Shown: positions 46,729 through 55,875 of the stretch, one piece after another
How positions within the stretch are numbered: position 1 is the first letter of the stretch
Layout of the letters: every line of letters starts with the position of its first letter
Assembly: GCA_034440495.1 (NCBI GenBank)
Contig: JAWXCE010000073.1
Span: 1-64,000 of the forward strand
Direction of reading: 5' to 3'
Length of the DNA: 64,000 bases
From: JAWXCE01 sp034440495
GTDB taxonomy: Bacteria; Pseudomonadota; Alphaproteobacteria; Rhizobiales; Rhodomicrobiaceae
Notes under the pieces: model-generated
The model's database searches: none
Seen by the model: only the letters and a program-made list of their open reading frames with translations
What the model was told of the DNA's origin: nothing
Translations under genes and position numbers: made by a program

Positions 46729-48575
46729 CGACGAAGCGGAAGAACGACCCTTTGGGGCCGCTCAAACGTGCGGTCAGCGTCGCGACGCGGGCGATTGCGG
46801 GCGACCCTAAGTTGCAGGTGTCGTTCGTCGGCGATGCGCCTGGCTTCGATGGCAAAAACGTGCGGTTGCCGACCCCGTCGCGAGCGCCGAACAAGAAAGA
46901 AATCGCCATCATGCGCGGGCAGGCGGACGCTGCCGCGCTCAAAATCGCGTGTCATGACGTGAAAACGCACTCAGCGCTCGCTCCCCCCGCTGGCCCGGCC
47001 CGCGCTATTTTCGAGGCGTCCGAGCAGGCGCGGTGTGAGGCGATTGGCGCCCGCGCCATGCCCGGCGTCGCCCAAAACCTGCGCGCGAAAATCACGGCGA
47101 AGTATGAAAAAGTGCGCCCCGGCGACATCGCCAGCCGTGAGGATGCGCCGCTCGAAGACGTGCTGGCGCTGATGATCTGGGAAAGGCTGGCCGGCTTCAA
47201 CCCGCCCGCGAAAGCCGCCGGGATGGTGGCAGCGTGGCGGCCCATTATCGAGGATCGCACAGGCCCGCTGCTGGAGCGACTAAACGACTGCATCGCCGAC
47301 CAGAACGCCTTTGCGCGCCTTACCCGCGAAATGCTCTCCGCCCTCAATCTCGGCGACGATCTGGTCGAACCAGATCCGGATGCGGGCAGCAACGAGGACG
47401 AGAACGAGCCGCAAAACACCGGTTCGGATGGTGAAGGCGAGCGCGACGAGGCCGAAACGCCCACAGCCGCCGAGGAGCAACTCTCCGGCGACAGCGAGGG
47501 CGACGACAACGCCGAGATGAGCGACCAGGGCGAGGCCGACCAGCACGACACGTCAGATAATGGCAATGAGCCGGTGCAGGCGCCGCCGCGCCGCCCGAAC
47601 CCGTCCGTGCTCGATAATCCACAGGCATTCGGCTACGAGGTGTTCACGCGCCAGTTCGATGAAGCAGTGGGGGCTGAGGCGCTGTGCGAGGCTGAAGAAC
47701 TTGAACGCCTGCGCAGCTTTCTGGACAAGCAGCTTTCCGTCATACACGTCGCCGTATCCCGGCTGGCGAACCGTCTCCAAAGGCGGCTGCTGGCTCAGCA
47801 AAACCGGGGCTGGGATTTCGACCTGGAGGAGGGCACGCTCGACACTGCGCGACTGTCCCGCGTCGTTACCGATCCGTATCAGCCGCTGTCGTTCAAGCGC
47901 GAGCGCGAAACCAACTTCCGCGATACCGTCGTCACGCTGTTGCTCGACAATTCCGGCTCGATGCGCGGGCGGCCTATCATGGTGGCCGCGTGCTGCGCGG
48001 ATATTCTGGCGCGCACGCTGGAGCGCTGCGGCGTCAAGGTGGAAATCCTGGGCTTCACAACCCGGCAATGGAAAGGTGGGCAATCGCGCGAGCAATGGCT
48101 GGCGAACGGCAAACCGGCGATGCCGGGCCGCTTGAACGATTTGCGCCACATCGTTTACAAATCCGCCGACATGCCGTGGCGGCGAGCGCGGCGGAACCTG
48201 GGCCTCATGATGCGCGAGGGGCTGCTGAAGGAGAATATCGACGGCGAGGCGCTGGCGTGGGCGCACGCGCGCATGCTGGCGCGGCCCGAGCGGCGGCGCA
48301 TCCTGATGATGATCTCGGACGGCGCGCCGGTGGATGATAGCACGCTGTCGGTCAACTCCGGCTCGTATCTCGAAAAGCATTTGCGGCAGGTGATCGAGGA
48401 AATTGAAACCCGCTCGTTCGTGGAACTGATCGCCATCGGCATCGGCCACGACGTGACGCGCTATTACCGCCGCGCCGTCACCATCACCGACGCCGAGGAG
48501 CTGGCGGGAGCGATGACGGAAAAACTCGCCGAGCTGTTCAACGATGCGCCGCCGCGCCGGGGGGCGCGTCATTGA
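46725..48575 (+). CDS. cobT: Cobaltochelatase subunit CobT
   Basis: CobT pairs with CobS in the ATP-dependent complex that activates CobN. The von Willebrand A domain in the C-terminal third has the MIDAS motif [13 protein letters not shown] near residue 406 and a second metal site in [10 protein letters not shown] long acidic region rich in Glu, Asp, Ser and Asn lies around residues 205-290 and is typical of CobT. The start is a GTG at 46725, overlapping the CPBP gene stop. It has 616 residues. Confidence 0.95.
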   Translation: MTTKRKNDPLGPLKRAVSVATRAIAGDPKLQVSFVGDAPGFDGKNVRLPTPSRAPNKKEIAIMRGQADAAALKIACHDVKTHSALAPPAGPARAIFEASEQARCEAIGARAMPGVAQNLRAKITAKYEKVRPGDIASREDAPLEDVLALMIWERLAGFNPPAKAAGMVAAWRPIIEDRTGPLLERLNDCIADQNAFARLTREMLSALNLGDDLVEPDPDAGSNEDENEPQNTGSDGEGERDEAETPTAAEEQLSGDSEGDDNAEMSDQGEADQHDTSDNGNEPVQAPPRRPNPSVLDNPQAFGYEVFTRQFDEAVGAEALCEAEELERLRSFLDKQLSVIHVAVSRLANRLQRRLLAQQNRGWDFDLEEGTLDTARLSRVVTDPYQPLSFKRERETNFRDTVVTLLLDNSGSMRGRPIMVAACCADILARTLERCGVKVEILGFTTRQWKGGQSREQWLANGKPAMPGRLNDLRHIVYKSADMPWRRARRNLGLMMREGLLKENIDGEALAWAHARMLARPERRRILMMISDGAPVDDSTLSVNSGSYLEKHLRQVIEEIETRSFVELIAIGIGHDVTRYYRRAVTITDAEELAGAMTEKLAELFNDAPPRRGARH

Positions 48576-48585
48576 GGGATTTCAA

Positions 48586-49626
48586 TTGAAGAAATGCTTT
48601 TGCGCGCCGCTTGCGGTTGTAATTTTAACGGTGCTGGCTTCGCCAACGCTTGCGCGCGCGCCGCTCAAGGCCGTCACGCCCATCATAATCACCGCCGAGC
48701 CATTTTCGGTGAGCGCGCTCACGCCGCGCGGCGGCAAAATCGGCAAGCTGACATGGCAATGCGGCCTTATCCTGCGCTCCGACGCGCCGCAATTTGGCGG
48801 CTTTTCGGGCCTCGCCATCGACAAAACGGGGACGAAACTCACGGCGTTGAGCGATGAAGGCTCTTGGCTCGCTGCAGACCTAAAACTTTCGGATGGGTGT
48901 GCAACCGGCATCGCCAACGCGCGCATGGGGCCGTTATCGGGCGCGGGCGGCAAATCGCTTGGCGGCAAGCGCTTCAGCGACTCTGAGGGTTTTGCGGCGG
49001 TGCGTAACAGTGAAACTGATGGCGCAGTTTATATTTCGTTCGAGCGCAAACATCGCATTGCGAAATACCTCCTGAAATCCGGGGAAATTACAGGCGCGCC
49101 GCAAGCCGTTTCCATGCCTTCGGCGGTCTCGAAGCTCGGCAATAATGAGGGATTGGAGGCTCTGGCGGTGCTACAGGGCGGGCCGCTCAAGGGAGCTATC
49201 GTAGCATTTGCGGAAAGCGCCGCAAAGAATGCCGCAGAGGATGCGCCAGCGCCTGGCTGGCTAATTTTCGGCGGCAAGACCGAAGCGCTGCAAATGCGCT
49301 TATTCGAAGGCTTCAAGATCACCGATATGACGCCACTCGACGATGGCGGATTAATTGTGTTGGAGCGTTTTTACAAGGGCATGCTTCAGGGCGTACACAT
49401 GCGCATCCGCTACATAAAGGCGGCCAGCATAAAGCCAGGAGCGCCGCTCGATGGCGAGGTGCTGCTGCAACTGGGTGGTTACGCCAATCAGGTGGACAAC
49501 ATGGAGGGCGCGGCGCTGCATAAGACGAACAATGGCGAGACGATCCTCACAATTATTTCCGACAACAACTTCAACCCGCTGCAACGCACACTGCTAATGC
49601 AATTTCTGCTGCCGAAGCTGAATTAG
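48586..49626 (+). CDS. Exported esterase-like activity of phytase family protein
   Basis: The start is a TTG at 48586, close to GAGGGA, giving a signal peptide of about 25 residues ([16 protein letters not shown], ending PTLARA). The mature protein contains blade-like repeats typical of this beta-propeller family: [30 protein letters not shown] and [11 protein letters not shown]. It is 346 residues long. It follows cobT closely and is convergent with rpmB, a conserved order in Rhizobiales. Its substrate is unknown. Confidence 0.83.
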   Translation: MKKCFCAPLAVVILTVLASPTLARAPLKAVTPIIITAEPFSVSALTPRGGKIGKLTWQCGLILRSDAPQFGGFSGLAIDKTGTKLTALSDEGSWLAADLKLSDGCATGIANARMGPLSGAGGKSLGGKRFSDSEGFAAVRNSETDGAVYISFERKHRIAKYLLKSGEITGAPQAVSMPSAVSKLGNNEGLEALAVLQGGPLKGAIVAFAESAAKNAAEDAPAPGWLIFGGKTEALQMRLFEGFKITDMTPLDDGGLIVLERFYKGMLQGVHMRIRYIKAASIKPGAPLDGEVLLQLGGYANQVDNMEGAALHKTNNGETILTIISDNNFNPLQRTLLMQFLLPKLN

Positions 49627-49922
49627 GCGGCTTCGACGGTTTCCGCGATTGTCTTTTTGATTTCGCGTTTCAGGCGGCGCACGTTAAGCGACAGCTCAAG
49701 ATCGGGCGCTTTCATCAGGAAAGCATCGAGGCCGCCGCGATGCTCCACCGTGCGAAGAGCGTTGGCACTAATGCGCAGGCGCACCTTACGTTTCAGTGCG
49801 TCGCTCAAAAGCGTCACCTGGCACAGGTTTGGCTGATAGCGGCGCTTGGTTTTGTTATTAGCGTGGCTGACGAGGTTTCCGACCAAACCCGTCTTACCCG
49901 TAAGCTCGCACTGCCGGGGCAT
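49623..49922 (-). CDS. rpmB: 50S ribosomal protein L28
   Basis: L28 is a small subunit of the large ribosomal particle. [21 protein letters not shown] and [15 protein letters not shown] are the conserved N-terminal features, followed by [21 protein letters not shown]. At 99 residues it has the length typical of alphaproteobacteria. It is monocistronic and convergent with the phytase-like gene, whose stop overlaps its end by four bases. Confidence 0.96.
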   Translation of the reverse strand: MPRQCELTGKTGLVGNLVSHANNKTKRRYQPNLCQVTLLSDALKRKVRLRISANALRTVEHRGGLDAFLMKAPDLELSLNVRRLKREIKKTIAETVEAA

Positions 49923-50158
49923 GGCGCGTCTCCATTTCGATTATTGAACGTGAATGGCCAGCAAAGCGCGGCGCAGTCATGTTTGAATTAAAGCAAATGT
50001 GTAACGCCGTGAAATTTTCCAGTCAAGCGCCGCTTTAGCTGGCTGTCGCTGATTCTGTTTGCCAGATAGGCGGCAACCATCTAAACGCCTTAAATATCGG
50101 CGAGTTCTTCGCGCATTCACGGGGCCTACACGTATTTACCAGTCCTTCATGTATTCAA

Positions 50159-51031
50159 ATGAGTATGAGTGACGCCATGACGCCAGCCACCCGACGCCGC
50201 ACGAGTCTCGCAGCCGTCGTTTTGCTTATGTGCTGCTTCGCCACGGGAACGAGCGCACAGCCCATTGGGGCAATGAAGGTGGACACCGTTTATGACATCA
50301 GTTTTAACGGCTTGAGCATCGGTGATTTTCAACTTAACACAAACATGGGGACGCGCGATTACTCCATGACGGCGAAGGCGAATATCAGCGTACTTGGCGG
50401 CATGGTGTTCGAGTGGAAAGCCACAACGCGCAGTTCGGGCACGGTGACGGCTGGCGGGCCAAGGCCATCCGCCTACAGCTTTGCTTATCAGACCAGCGAT
50501 AAAAAAGAACAGATCGACCTTAAGTTCACGTCCAACACAGTGTCTCAGATCACGCTTAACCCGCCGCGCAGGTCGTCATCGAAGCAAATACCGATTACGC
50601 AGACGCATTTACAGAATGTCCTTGATCCATTAAGCGCGGTCGTCCAGCTTTCACAGGCCCGCACCCAAAAGCAGAAATCCTCGGCTTGCGATAAGCGTTT
50701 GCAAATTTTCGACGGCAAGGCGCGTTATGACCTGGTGTTTTCATCCAAAGGTACGAAGCAGCTTGACGAGAGCGGTTACAAAGGCGTCGCTTATGTGTGC
50801 CGCGTTAAATATGTGCCGATCGCCGGGCACAAAGCGGGCAAGAAGGATGACGAAAACGAGCTGGCCGCAGCCAACGACAATATTGAAATCTGGATGATCC
50901 CGGTCCCGGACGCGGATATTTTTATACCATATTATATCTCCGTTCCGACTTCGGTCGGGAAGGCGACGATGACCGCGTCCAAGTTTGACCTGACGCTGCC
51001 TTCGCAGGTGAAAAAGTCAGTCATTAATTAA
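50159..51031 (+). CDS. DUF3108 domain exported protein
   Basis: An N-terminal signal peptide (hydrophobic AAVVLLMCCFATG, ending TSAQP) precedes a DUF3108 domain with VDTVYDISFNGLSIGDFQL near residue 41 and GGMVFEWKATTRSSG. It is 290 residues long and beta-rich. Members are probably periplasmic or cell-envelope proteins of unknown role. Several starts are possible; the first ATG at 50159 is used. It is upstream of the helicase gene but separated by about 180 bases. Confidence 0.85.
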   Translation: MSMSDAMTPATRRRTSLAAVVLLMCCFATGTSAQPIGAMKVDTVYDISFNGLSIGDFQLNTNMGTRDYSMTAKANISVLGGMVFEWKATTRSSGTVTAGGPRPSAYSFAYQTSDKKEQIDLKFTSNTVSQITLNPPRRSSSKQIPITQTHLQNVLDPLSAVVQLSQARTQKQKSSACDKRLQIFDGKARYDLVFSSKGTKQLDESGYKGVAYVCRVKYVPIAGHKAGKKDDENELAAANDNIEIWMIPVPDADIFIPYYISVPTSVGKATMTASKFDLTLPSQVKKSVIN

Positions 51032-51212
51032 TAAAAGTATGATATGTCTTACGAGTGTTGCGGGCAACTTTACTTGATCTGTTATGCTCACAGGTTTGAT
51101 TTCGCCGTTTTCGCCGCTTCCGTTTTTCGAGATCGAACGAAGTTTCACAGCGTCCGGAACTTCGCAGCGATTTACCCGTTCAAAATGACGAAATAGCCCG
51201 GACAATTTATGT

Positions 51213-54200
51213 ATGGCTGATTTTGGCACTGCATCCAGCGCAACCCGCCCGGTTAGCGGACGCAACGTAACGGCCGTGTTGGGGCCGACCAACACTGGTA
51301 AAACCCACCTCGCGATTGAACGCATGCTCGGGCACCAGTCGGGGCTGATCGGGCTGCCATTGCGGCTGCTGGCGCGTGAAGTGTACGATAAAATCGTGGC
51401 TCGCATCGGCGCGCGCGATGTGGCGCTCATCACCGGCGAGGAGAAAATCAAGCCGGACAACCCGCGTTTTTATGTCTGTACCGTGGAAGCCATGCCGCGC
51501 GATGTGGATGTGGACTTTCTGGCGATTGATGAAATTCAGCTCGCCGCCGATCCTGAGCGTGGGCACGTATTCACGGAGCGGATGTTCACCGCGCGCGGGC
51601 AAAGCGAAACTCTGCTGCTCGGCGCGGCGACCATGCAGGAAACCATCCGCGATCTCCTTCCCGGCGCGAATTTTATCTCGCGGCCTCGCCTATCGGCGCT
51701 GACTTACGCTGGTCAGAAAAAAATCACACGGCTGCCTCGCCGTTCGGCCATAGTGGCATTCTCGGCGAGCGAAGTTTACGAAATTGCCGAGCTGATCCGT
51801 CGCCAGCGTGGCGGCGCGGCCGTGGTTCTGGGCGCATTGTCGCCACGTACCCGCAATGCACAAGTGGCGCTTTACCAGTCCGGCGACGTGGACTTTCTGG
51901 TTGCGACAGACGCTATCGGCATGGGCCTCAACCTCGATGTCGATCACGTGGCGTTTGCGGGCGTGCGCAAATTCGATGGCCGCACGCACAGGCACTTGAG
52001 CGCGGGCGAACTCGGCCAGATCGCGGGTCGTGCGGGCCGCTACATGAACGAGGGCACGTTCGGCGTCACCGGCGACGTCGAGCCGCTTGCGCAGGATTTG
52101 ATCGACAAGCTCGAAAACCACAATTTTGATCCAATAAAGGTTCTGCAGTGGCGAAGCGGCAGGCTCGACTTCTCCAGCCTGGAGAATTTGCAGGAGAGCT
52201 TGCGCCAGATGCCGAACTCGCCCCGCCTGACCCGTGCGCGCTCCGCCGACGATGTATTGGCCCTCGAAGCTGCAAGCCGCGATGAGGATGTGCGACGCCT
52301 GGTGCATTCACCCGCCGCCGTGCGCCTGCTCTGGGATGCGTGTCAGATCCCTGACTACCGCAAAATCTCGTCAGCCAATCACTCGGAGCTGGTTTCTTCG
52401 GTTTACAAATTCATTATGAGCGACGAGGGCGTGATTCCTGAGGACTGGTTCGCCAGCCAGGTCGCCTTCTCGGACCGCACTGATGGGGATATCGATACGC
52501 TATCTACGCGCATTGCGCACATCCGCACGTGGAAGTTTGTTTCACAAAAACGGGAGTGGCTCGCCAAACCTGACGAGTGGCAAGCGCGCACGATCGAGAT
52601 CGAGGACGCGCTATCGGACGCGCTGCATGAGCGGCTTACACAGCGCTTTGTCGACAAGCGCACCAGCGTGCTGATGAAATCCCTGCGCGACAGCGACACG
52701 CTTTACGCCGACATCGAAAGCGACGGCAAAATCATGGTGGAGACGCACTTCGTCGGCCGCCTCGATGGCTTCAAGTTTACACCCGACTCCGCTACAGGCG
52801 GCGTCCACGGCAAGGCGGCCCGAACAGCTGCCGTTAAAATCCTCACCAGCGAGCTGGCGAACCGGGCGGAAAAATTGACACAAGCTGCAGATGACGCGCT
52901 CGCGCTGGACAGGCGCGGCATGATTACATGGTCGGGCCACATTATCGCGCAACTGGATGCGAGCGATGATCCGCTGAAGCCGACAATCACGCTACTATGC
53001 GATGAGAACCTGCAAAATAATGACAAGCTGCGGGTACTCCAGAAGCTCAATGAATGGCTGACGCGCTATATTGAAATCCGCCTCAAACCGCTGATAGATC
53101 TGTCGTCCGCCGAGGATGTGACGGGGCTTGCGCGCGGCATCGCATTCCGTCTGAAGGAGAACTTCGGCATCCTTCGCCGTGAAACCGTGGCGGAGGAAAT
53201 CCGCACACTGGATCAGGAAGCGCGTTCACAGCTTCGCAAGTATGGTGTGCGTTTTGGCGCGCATAACATCTATTTCCCGCTGCTGCTGAAGCCTTCGGCG
53301 GCCGATTTGCTGCTGATGCTGTGGGCATTGAAACACGGCCCCGAGCATGGGCTGGACGTGCGGGTAATGCCGGACGGGCCGCGGCAGGGTCTTACTTCCA
53401 CGCATGTCGATCCGGCTGTTCCTGAGGCTGTTTACAAGGCGATGGGCTTCCAGATTTGTGGCCCGCGCGCCGTGCGCATCGACATGTTGGAGCGGCTCGC
53501 CGACATTATACGCCCGCTGATCTCGTGGAAGCCGACGGACAGCCAGCCTAATTCGCCAGCAGGCGCCACAGGACGCGGCGCGTTCAAAGTACAGCCCGAC
53601 ATGATGTCGATCATGGGTTGCTCAGCGGACGTGCTGGGCGGTGTGCTGACATCCCTCGGATTTCAGAAAGAGCGGCGGGTCATCGCCAAGCCCGATGCTC
53701 CAGCCGCATTGGCTGACGCTGCGGTCGCCATACCTGAGGAAACATCCGTCGCTCAAGCGGCGCCGGAACCGGATGAGGCTGCAACAGCGCCAGCGGAGAG
53801 CGTGAGCGCCGCATCGTTAGAGGCGGCTTCGGCTGCAACACCACCAGTCGAGAGTTTGGGCGAAGCCTTGCCAGAGAAGATTACTGTAGCGGCGGCGGAA
53901 GTGCCGCCGGTTCAGACGCCTGGTGCTGACGAAGCAGTTGCCATCGATAAAACCGAACCCGCTATCGAGTATGAGGAAATCTGGCGCGTGAAGCGTGCGC
54001 GGCCCGATCAGCGTCAGGGCGCTCCGTCCGGGCGTCCGAACCAGCGGCGGTTCAACAACGACCGCGCAGCTCAGGGCGCGCCGCAAACAACCCGCGAGCA
54101 GGGACCGCGCGAGAACACTTCGCGTGACTCGGGGGATCGCCCGCAGCGGGCGCCGTCCGACAGGCCGTCGTTTGATCGCAATGCGCCCCGCGAAAATCGT

Positions 54201-54515
54201 GTAAACGCCGCGCCAGGAGAGCAGTCCGCGTCGGCGCCGCCGCATCAGCGGCGCGACCGCCGACCGAACCCTCGGCCCGCTCAACAGGGCAATCCTCCAG
54301 CGGCGGGCGATGCATGTCCGCCCGCGCCGCGAGACAACAACAGGCAGTCAAATTTCAAGCCAAACCGCGATGCACAAGGGCAACAGGGCAAAAAACCGCA
54401 GCAGATGCGGGTGATTTCCTCCGCGCCGAAGGATGCGGCGAACTCCGATTCCCCATTCGCCGCGCTGTTGCAATTGAAGGAACGGTTGGAGCAGGGCGCA
54501 CCGGATCAACGCTGA
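51213..54515 (+). CDS. SUV3-like superfamily 2 helicase with disordered C-terminal extension
   Basis: The N-terminal helicase has Walker A GPTNTGKTHLA near residue 25, the DEIQ box FLAIDEIQLA, and motifs V/VI in TDAIGMGLNLDVDHVA and GQIAGRAGRY. This resembles mitochondrial SUV3-type RNA helicases. The middle part is helical. The last third becomes acidic/Ala-rich, then Arg/Gln/Asn/Pro-rich (DQRQGAPSGRPNQRR) and is likely disordered and RNA-binding. At 1100 residues it is large for the family. An S4-domain gene starts 4 bases after its stop. Confidence 0.9.
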   Translation: MADFGTASSATRPVSGRNVTAVLGPTNTGKTHLAIERMLGHQSGLIGLPLRLLAREVYDKIVARIGARDVALITGEEKIKPDNPRFYVCTVEAMPRDVDVDFLAIDEIQLAADPERGHVFTERMFTARGQSETLLLGAATMQETIRDLLPGANFISRPRLSALTYAGQKKITRLPRRSAIVAFSASEVYEIAELIRRQRGGAAVVLGALSPRTRNAQVALYQSGDVDFLVATDAIGMGLNLDVDHVAFAGVRKFDGRTHRHLSAGELGQIAGRAGRYMNEGTFGVTGDVEPLAQDLIDKLENHNFDPIKVLQWRSGRLDFSSLENLQESLRQMPNSPRLTRARSADDVLALEAASRDEDVRRLVHSPAAVRLLWDACQIPDYRKISSANHSELVSSVYKFIMSDEGVIPEDWFASQVAFSDRTDGDIDTLSTRIAHIRTWKFVSQKREWLAKPDEWQARTIEIEDALSDALHERLTQRFVDKRTSVLMKSLRDSDTLYADIESDGKIMVETHFVGRLDGFKFTPDSATGGVHGKAARTAAVKILTSELANRAEKLTQAADDALALDRRGMITWSGHIIAQLDASDDPLKPTITLLCDENLQNNDKLRVLQKLNEWLTRYIEIRLKPLIDLSSAEDVTGLARGIAFRLKENFGILRRETVAEEIRTLDQEARSQLRKYGVRFGAHNIYFPLLLKPSAADLLLMLWALKHGPEHGLDVRVMPDGPRQGLTSTHVDPAVPEAVYKAMGFQICGPRAVRIDMLERLADIIRPLISWKPTDSQPNSPAGATGRGAFKVQPDMMSIMGCSADVLGGVLTSLGFQKERRVIAKPDAPAALADAAVAIPEETSVAQAAPEPDEAATAPAESVSAASLEAASAATPPVESLGEALPEKITVAAAEVPPVQTPGADEAVAIDKTEPAIEYEEIWRVKRARPDQRQGAPSGRPNQRRFNNDRAAQGAPQTTREQGPRENTSRDSGDRPQRAPSDRPSFDRNAPRENRVNAAPGEQSASAPPHQRRDRRPNPRPAQQGNPPAAGDACPPAPRDNNRQSNFKPNRDAQGQQGKKPQQMRVISSAPKDAANSDSPFAALLQLKERLEQGAPDQR

Positions 54516-54519
54516 ACGC

Positions 54520-54840
54520 ATGGCGGTTGAGGGCTTACAAAACCAGGCGCAGCGCCTCGACAAATGGTTATGGCACGCGCGCCTTACAAAATCCCGCAGC
54601 ATGGCGAGCAAGCTGATCGCCGATGGCAAAGTGCGCGTGAACCGCGATAAAATCCTCAAACCCAGCCAGACGGTAAAAGTGGGAGATGTGTTCACTTTGA
54701 TCATAAGAGGGCATTTGCATGCCGGGCGCGTATTGTCTATGACAGACCGTCGCGTAGGCCCAAGCGATGTAAATCCCTTGTATGAAGACCTGTCTCCCAG
54801 CATCGCGGAAAGCTCTAGGGGGCAAGACTTTAAGGCGTAG
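54520..54840 (+). CDS. S4-domain RNA-binding protein (Hsp15-like)
   Basis: The 106-residue protein begins with an S4 RNA-binding domain: RLDKWLWHARLTKSRSMASKL near residue 11 and VRVNRDKILKPSQTV. It resembles the heat-shock protein Hsp15, which binds stalled 50S subunits carrying nascent chains. It starts 4 bases after the helicase stop, so the two form an operon and may both act on RNA. The charged Hsp15 tail is short here. Confidence 0.87.
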   Translation: MAVEGLQNQAQRLDKWLWHARLTKSRSMASKLIADGKVRVNRDKILKPSQTVKVGDVFTLIIRGHLHAGRVLSMTDRRVGPSDVNPLYEDLSPSIAESSRGQDFKA

Positions 54841-54981
54841 GGGCGGGACATTTAAGCGCGCTTGCGGGCGGCGCTATGTTGGTATATTGAAAATCACTTC
54901 GCCGAAGAGGATGTGTTTTTGCGACCTGGCGTTTCATCGCTTGAGATCTCGCAACCCCTTGGCGACCTACGGAGACCGTCT

Positions 54982-55320
54982 ATGACCTATATCGTTAACG
55001 ACTCGTGCATCAAATGTAAATTCACGGACTGCGTGGAGGTATGCCCGGTCGACTGCTTTTATGAAGGCGAGAACATGCTCGTCATCCACCCCGACGAGTG
55101 CATCGACTGCGGCGTGTGCGAGCCGGAATGCCCGGTGGACGCGATCAAGCCGGATACGGTCTCAGGCGTCGAGCAGTGGCTTGAGGTGAACCGCATATAC
55201 GCGGAGAAGTGGCCGAACATCACGTCCAAGCGCCCGCACGCGCCCGACGCAAAGGAGTACGAAAACCAGCCCGGCAAGTTCGAGAAGTATTTCTCAGCCG
55301 AGCCGGGCGAAGGCGATTAA
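54982..55320 (+). CDS. fdxA: Seven-iron ferredoxin FdxA
   Basis: This 112-residue ferredoxin carries one 3Fe-4S and one 4Fe-4S cluster: [17 protein letters not shown] at the N-terminus and [16 protein letters not shown]. The long C-terminal helix ([12 protein letters not shown]) is typical. The ATG at 54982 follows GGAGAC and gives the standard MTYIVNDSC start; the longer frame is not supported. It lies downstream of the S4 gene. The carD gene that often follows in Rhizobiales is not present. Confidence 0.95.
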   Translation: MTYIVNDSCIKCKFTDCVEVCPVDCFYEGENMLVIHPDECIDCGVCEPECPVDAIKPDTVSGVEQWLEVNRIYAEKWPNITSKRPHAPDAKEYENQPGKFEKYFSAEPGEGD

Positions 55321-55487
55321 GTTCAGGGATTATCTTGAAAGTATTCCACTGACGCGCTTGCCGCCGTGACAATACTGGCCCAGTGCGCTTGAACTAGTGC
55401 AAAGTTTTGTTTCTCAAAGTTTTCGGGCTTGGGGAGACCCCTTACACAACTAACATTCTTCAAATCGGCATAGAATATTTCATATAA

Positions 55488-55808
55488 TCATAAGCCAGCC
55501 TCAGGCAACGGCTGCAAATCAGGATGATGTGACGGTCTTCTACTCTCATTAAGTTCGTGGTGCGCTACATATTTGTCTCGATACTTTTTTATGTCGGCGT
55601 GAATCGAGTCGAATCCGACATTGTTTTGCAAGAACTCATTTTTCAGCTGTACGGATACCAGCCTTTTCCAATTCAACGCTTCTTTGTTCTCGCCGAAAAT
55701 TTTCCACCACGAAATGACAGCTACGTCCATTAAGCAGACGTCATATAACGAGAAGAAGGTAAGCGACCAATTATCATTATTTTGCAGTGCGCGTTTCATT
55801 GCACGCAT
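55488..55808 (-). CDS. Small HEPN-like protein
   Basis: This 106-residue protein is not assigned to a family. It is helical, with SLYDVCLMDVAVISWWKIFG and then IKKYRDKYVAHHELN. The RDKYVAH stretch fits the R-x4-6-H motif of HEPN ribonucleases and is like that of AbiU2-type proteins (R-N/D-K..AH). It is AT-rich for this genome and stands alone downstream of rpoD, suggesting transfer. The ATG at 55808 has no strong ribosome binding site, and the rpoD terminator lies upstream. Confidence 0.6.
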   Translation of the reverse strand: MRAMKRALQNNDNWSLTFFSLYDVCLMDVAVISWWKIFGENKEALNWKRLVSVQLKNEFLQNNVGFDSIHADIKKYRDKYVAHHELNESRRPSHHPDLQPLPEAGL

Positions 55809-55809
55809 C

Positions 55810-55845
55810 GAAAAAACGTAAGGAGGATTTGCGCCGCCTCACGTT
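55810..55845 (-). terminator. Intrinsic terminator of rpoD
   Basis: On the minus strand AACGTGAGGCGG pairs with CCTCCTTACGTT (one mismatch, one G-U pair), followed by a run of T. It lies about 30 bases past the rpoD stop and just upstream of the HEPN-like gene. Confidence 0.75.
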
Positions 55846-55875
55846 TCAATCTTACTTCTTCTTCCGTCATAAGTT

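Noticed and set aside
47553..48572. 339-residue minus-strand frame inside cobT
   Set aside because: It is fully antisense to the conserved VWA domain of cobT and has no recognisable motif.
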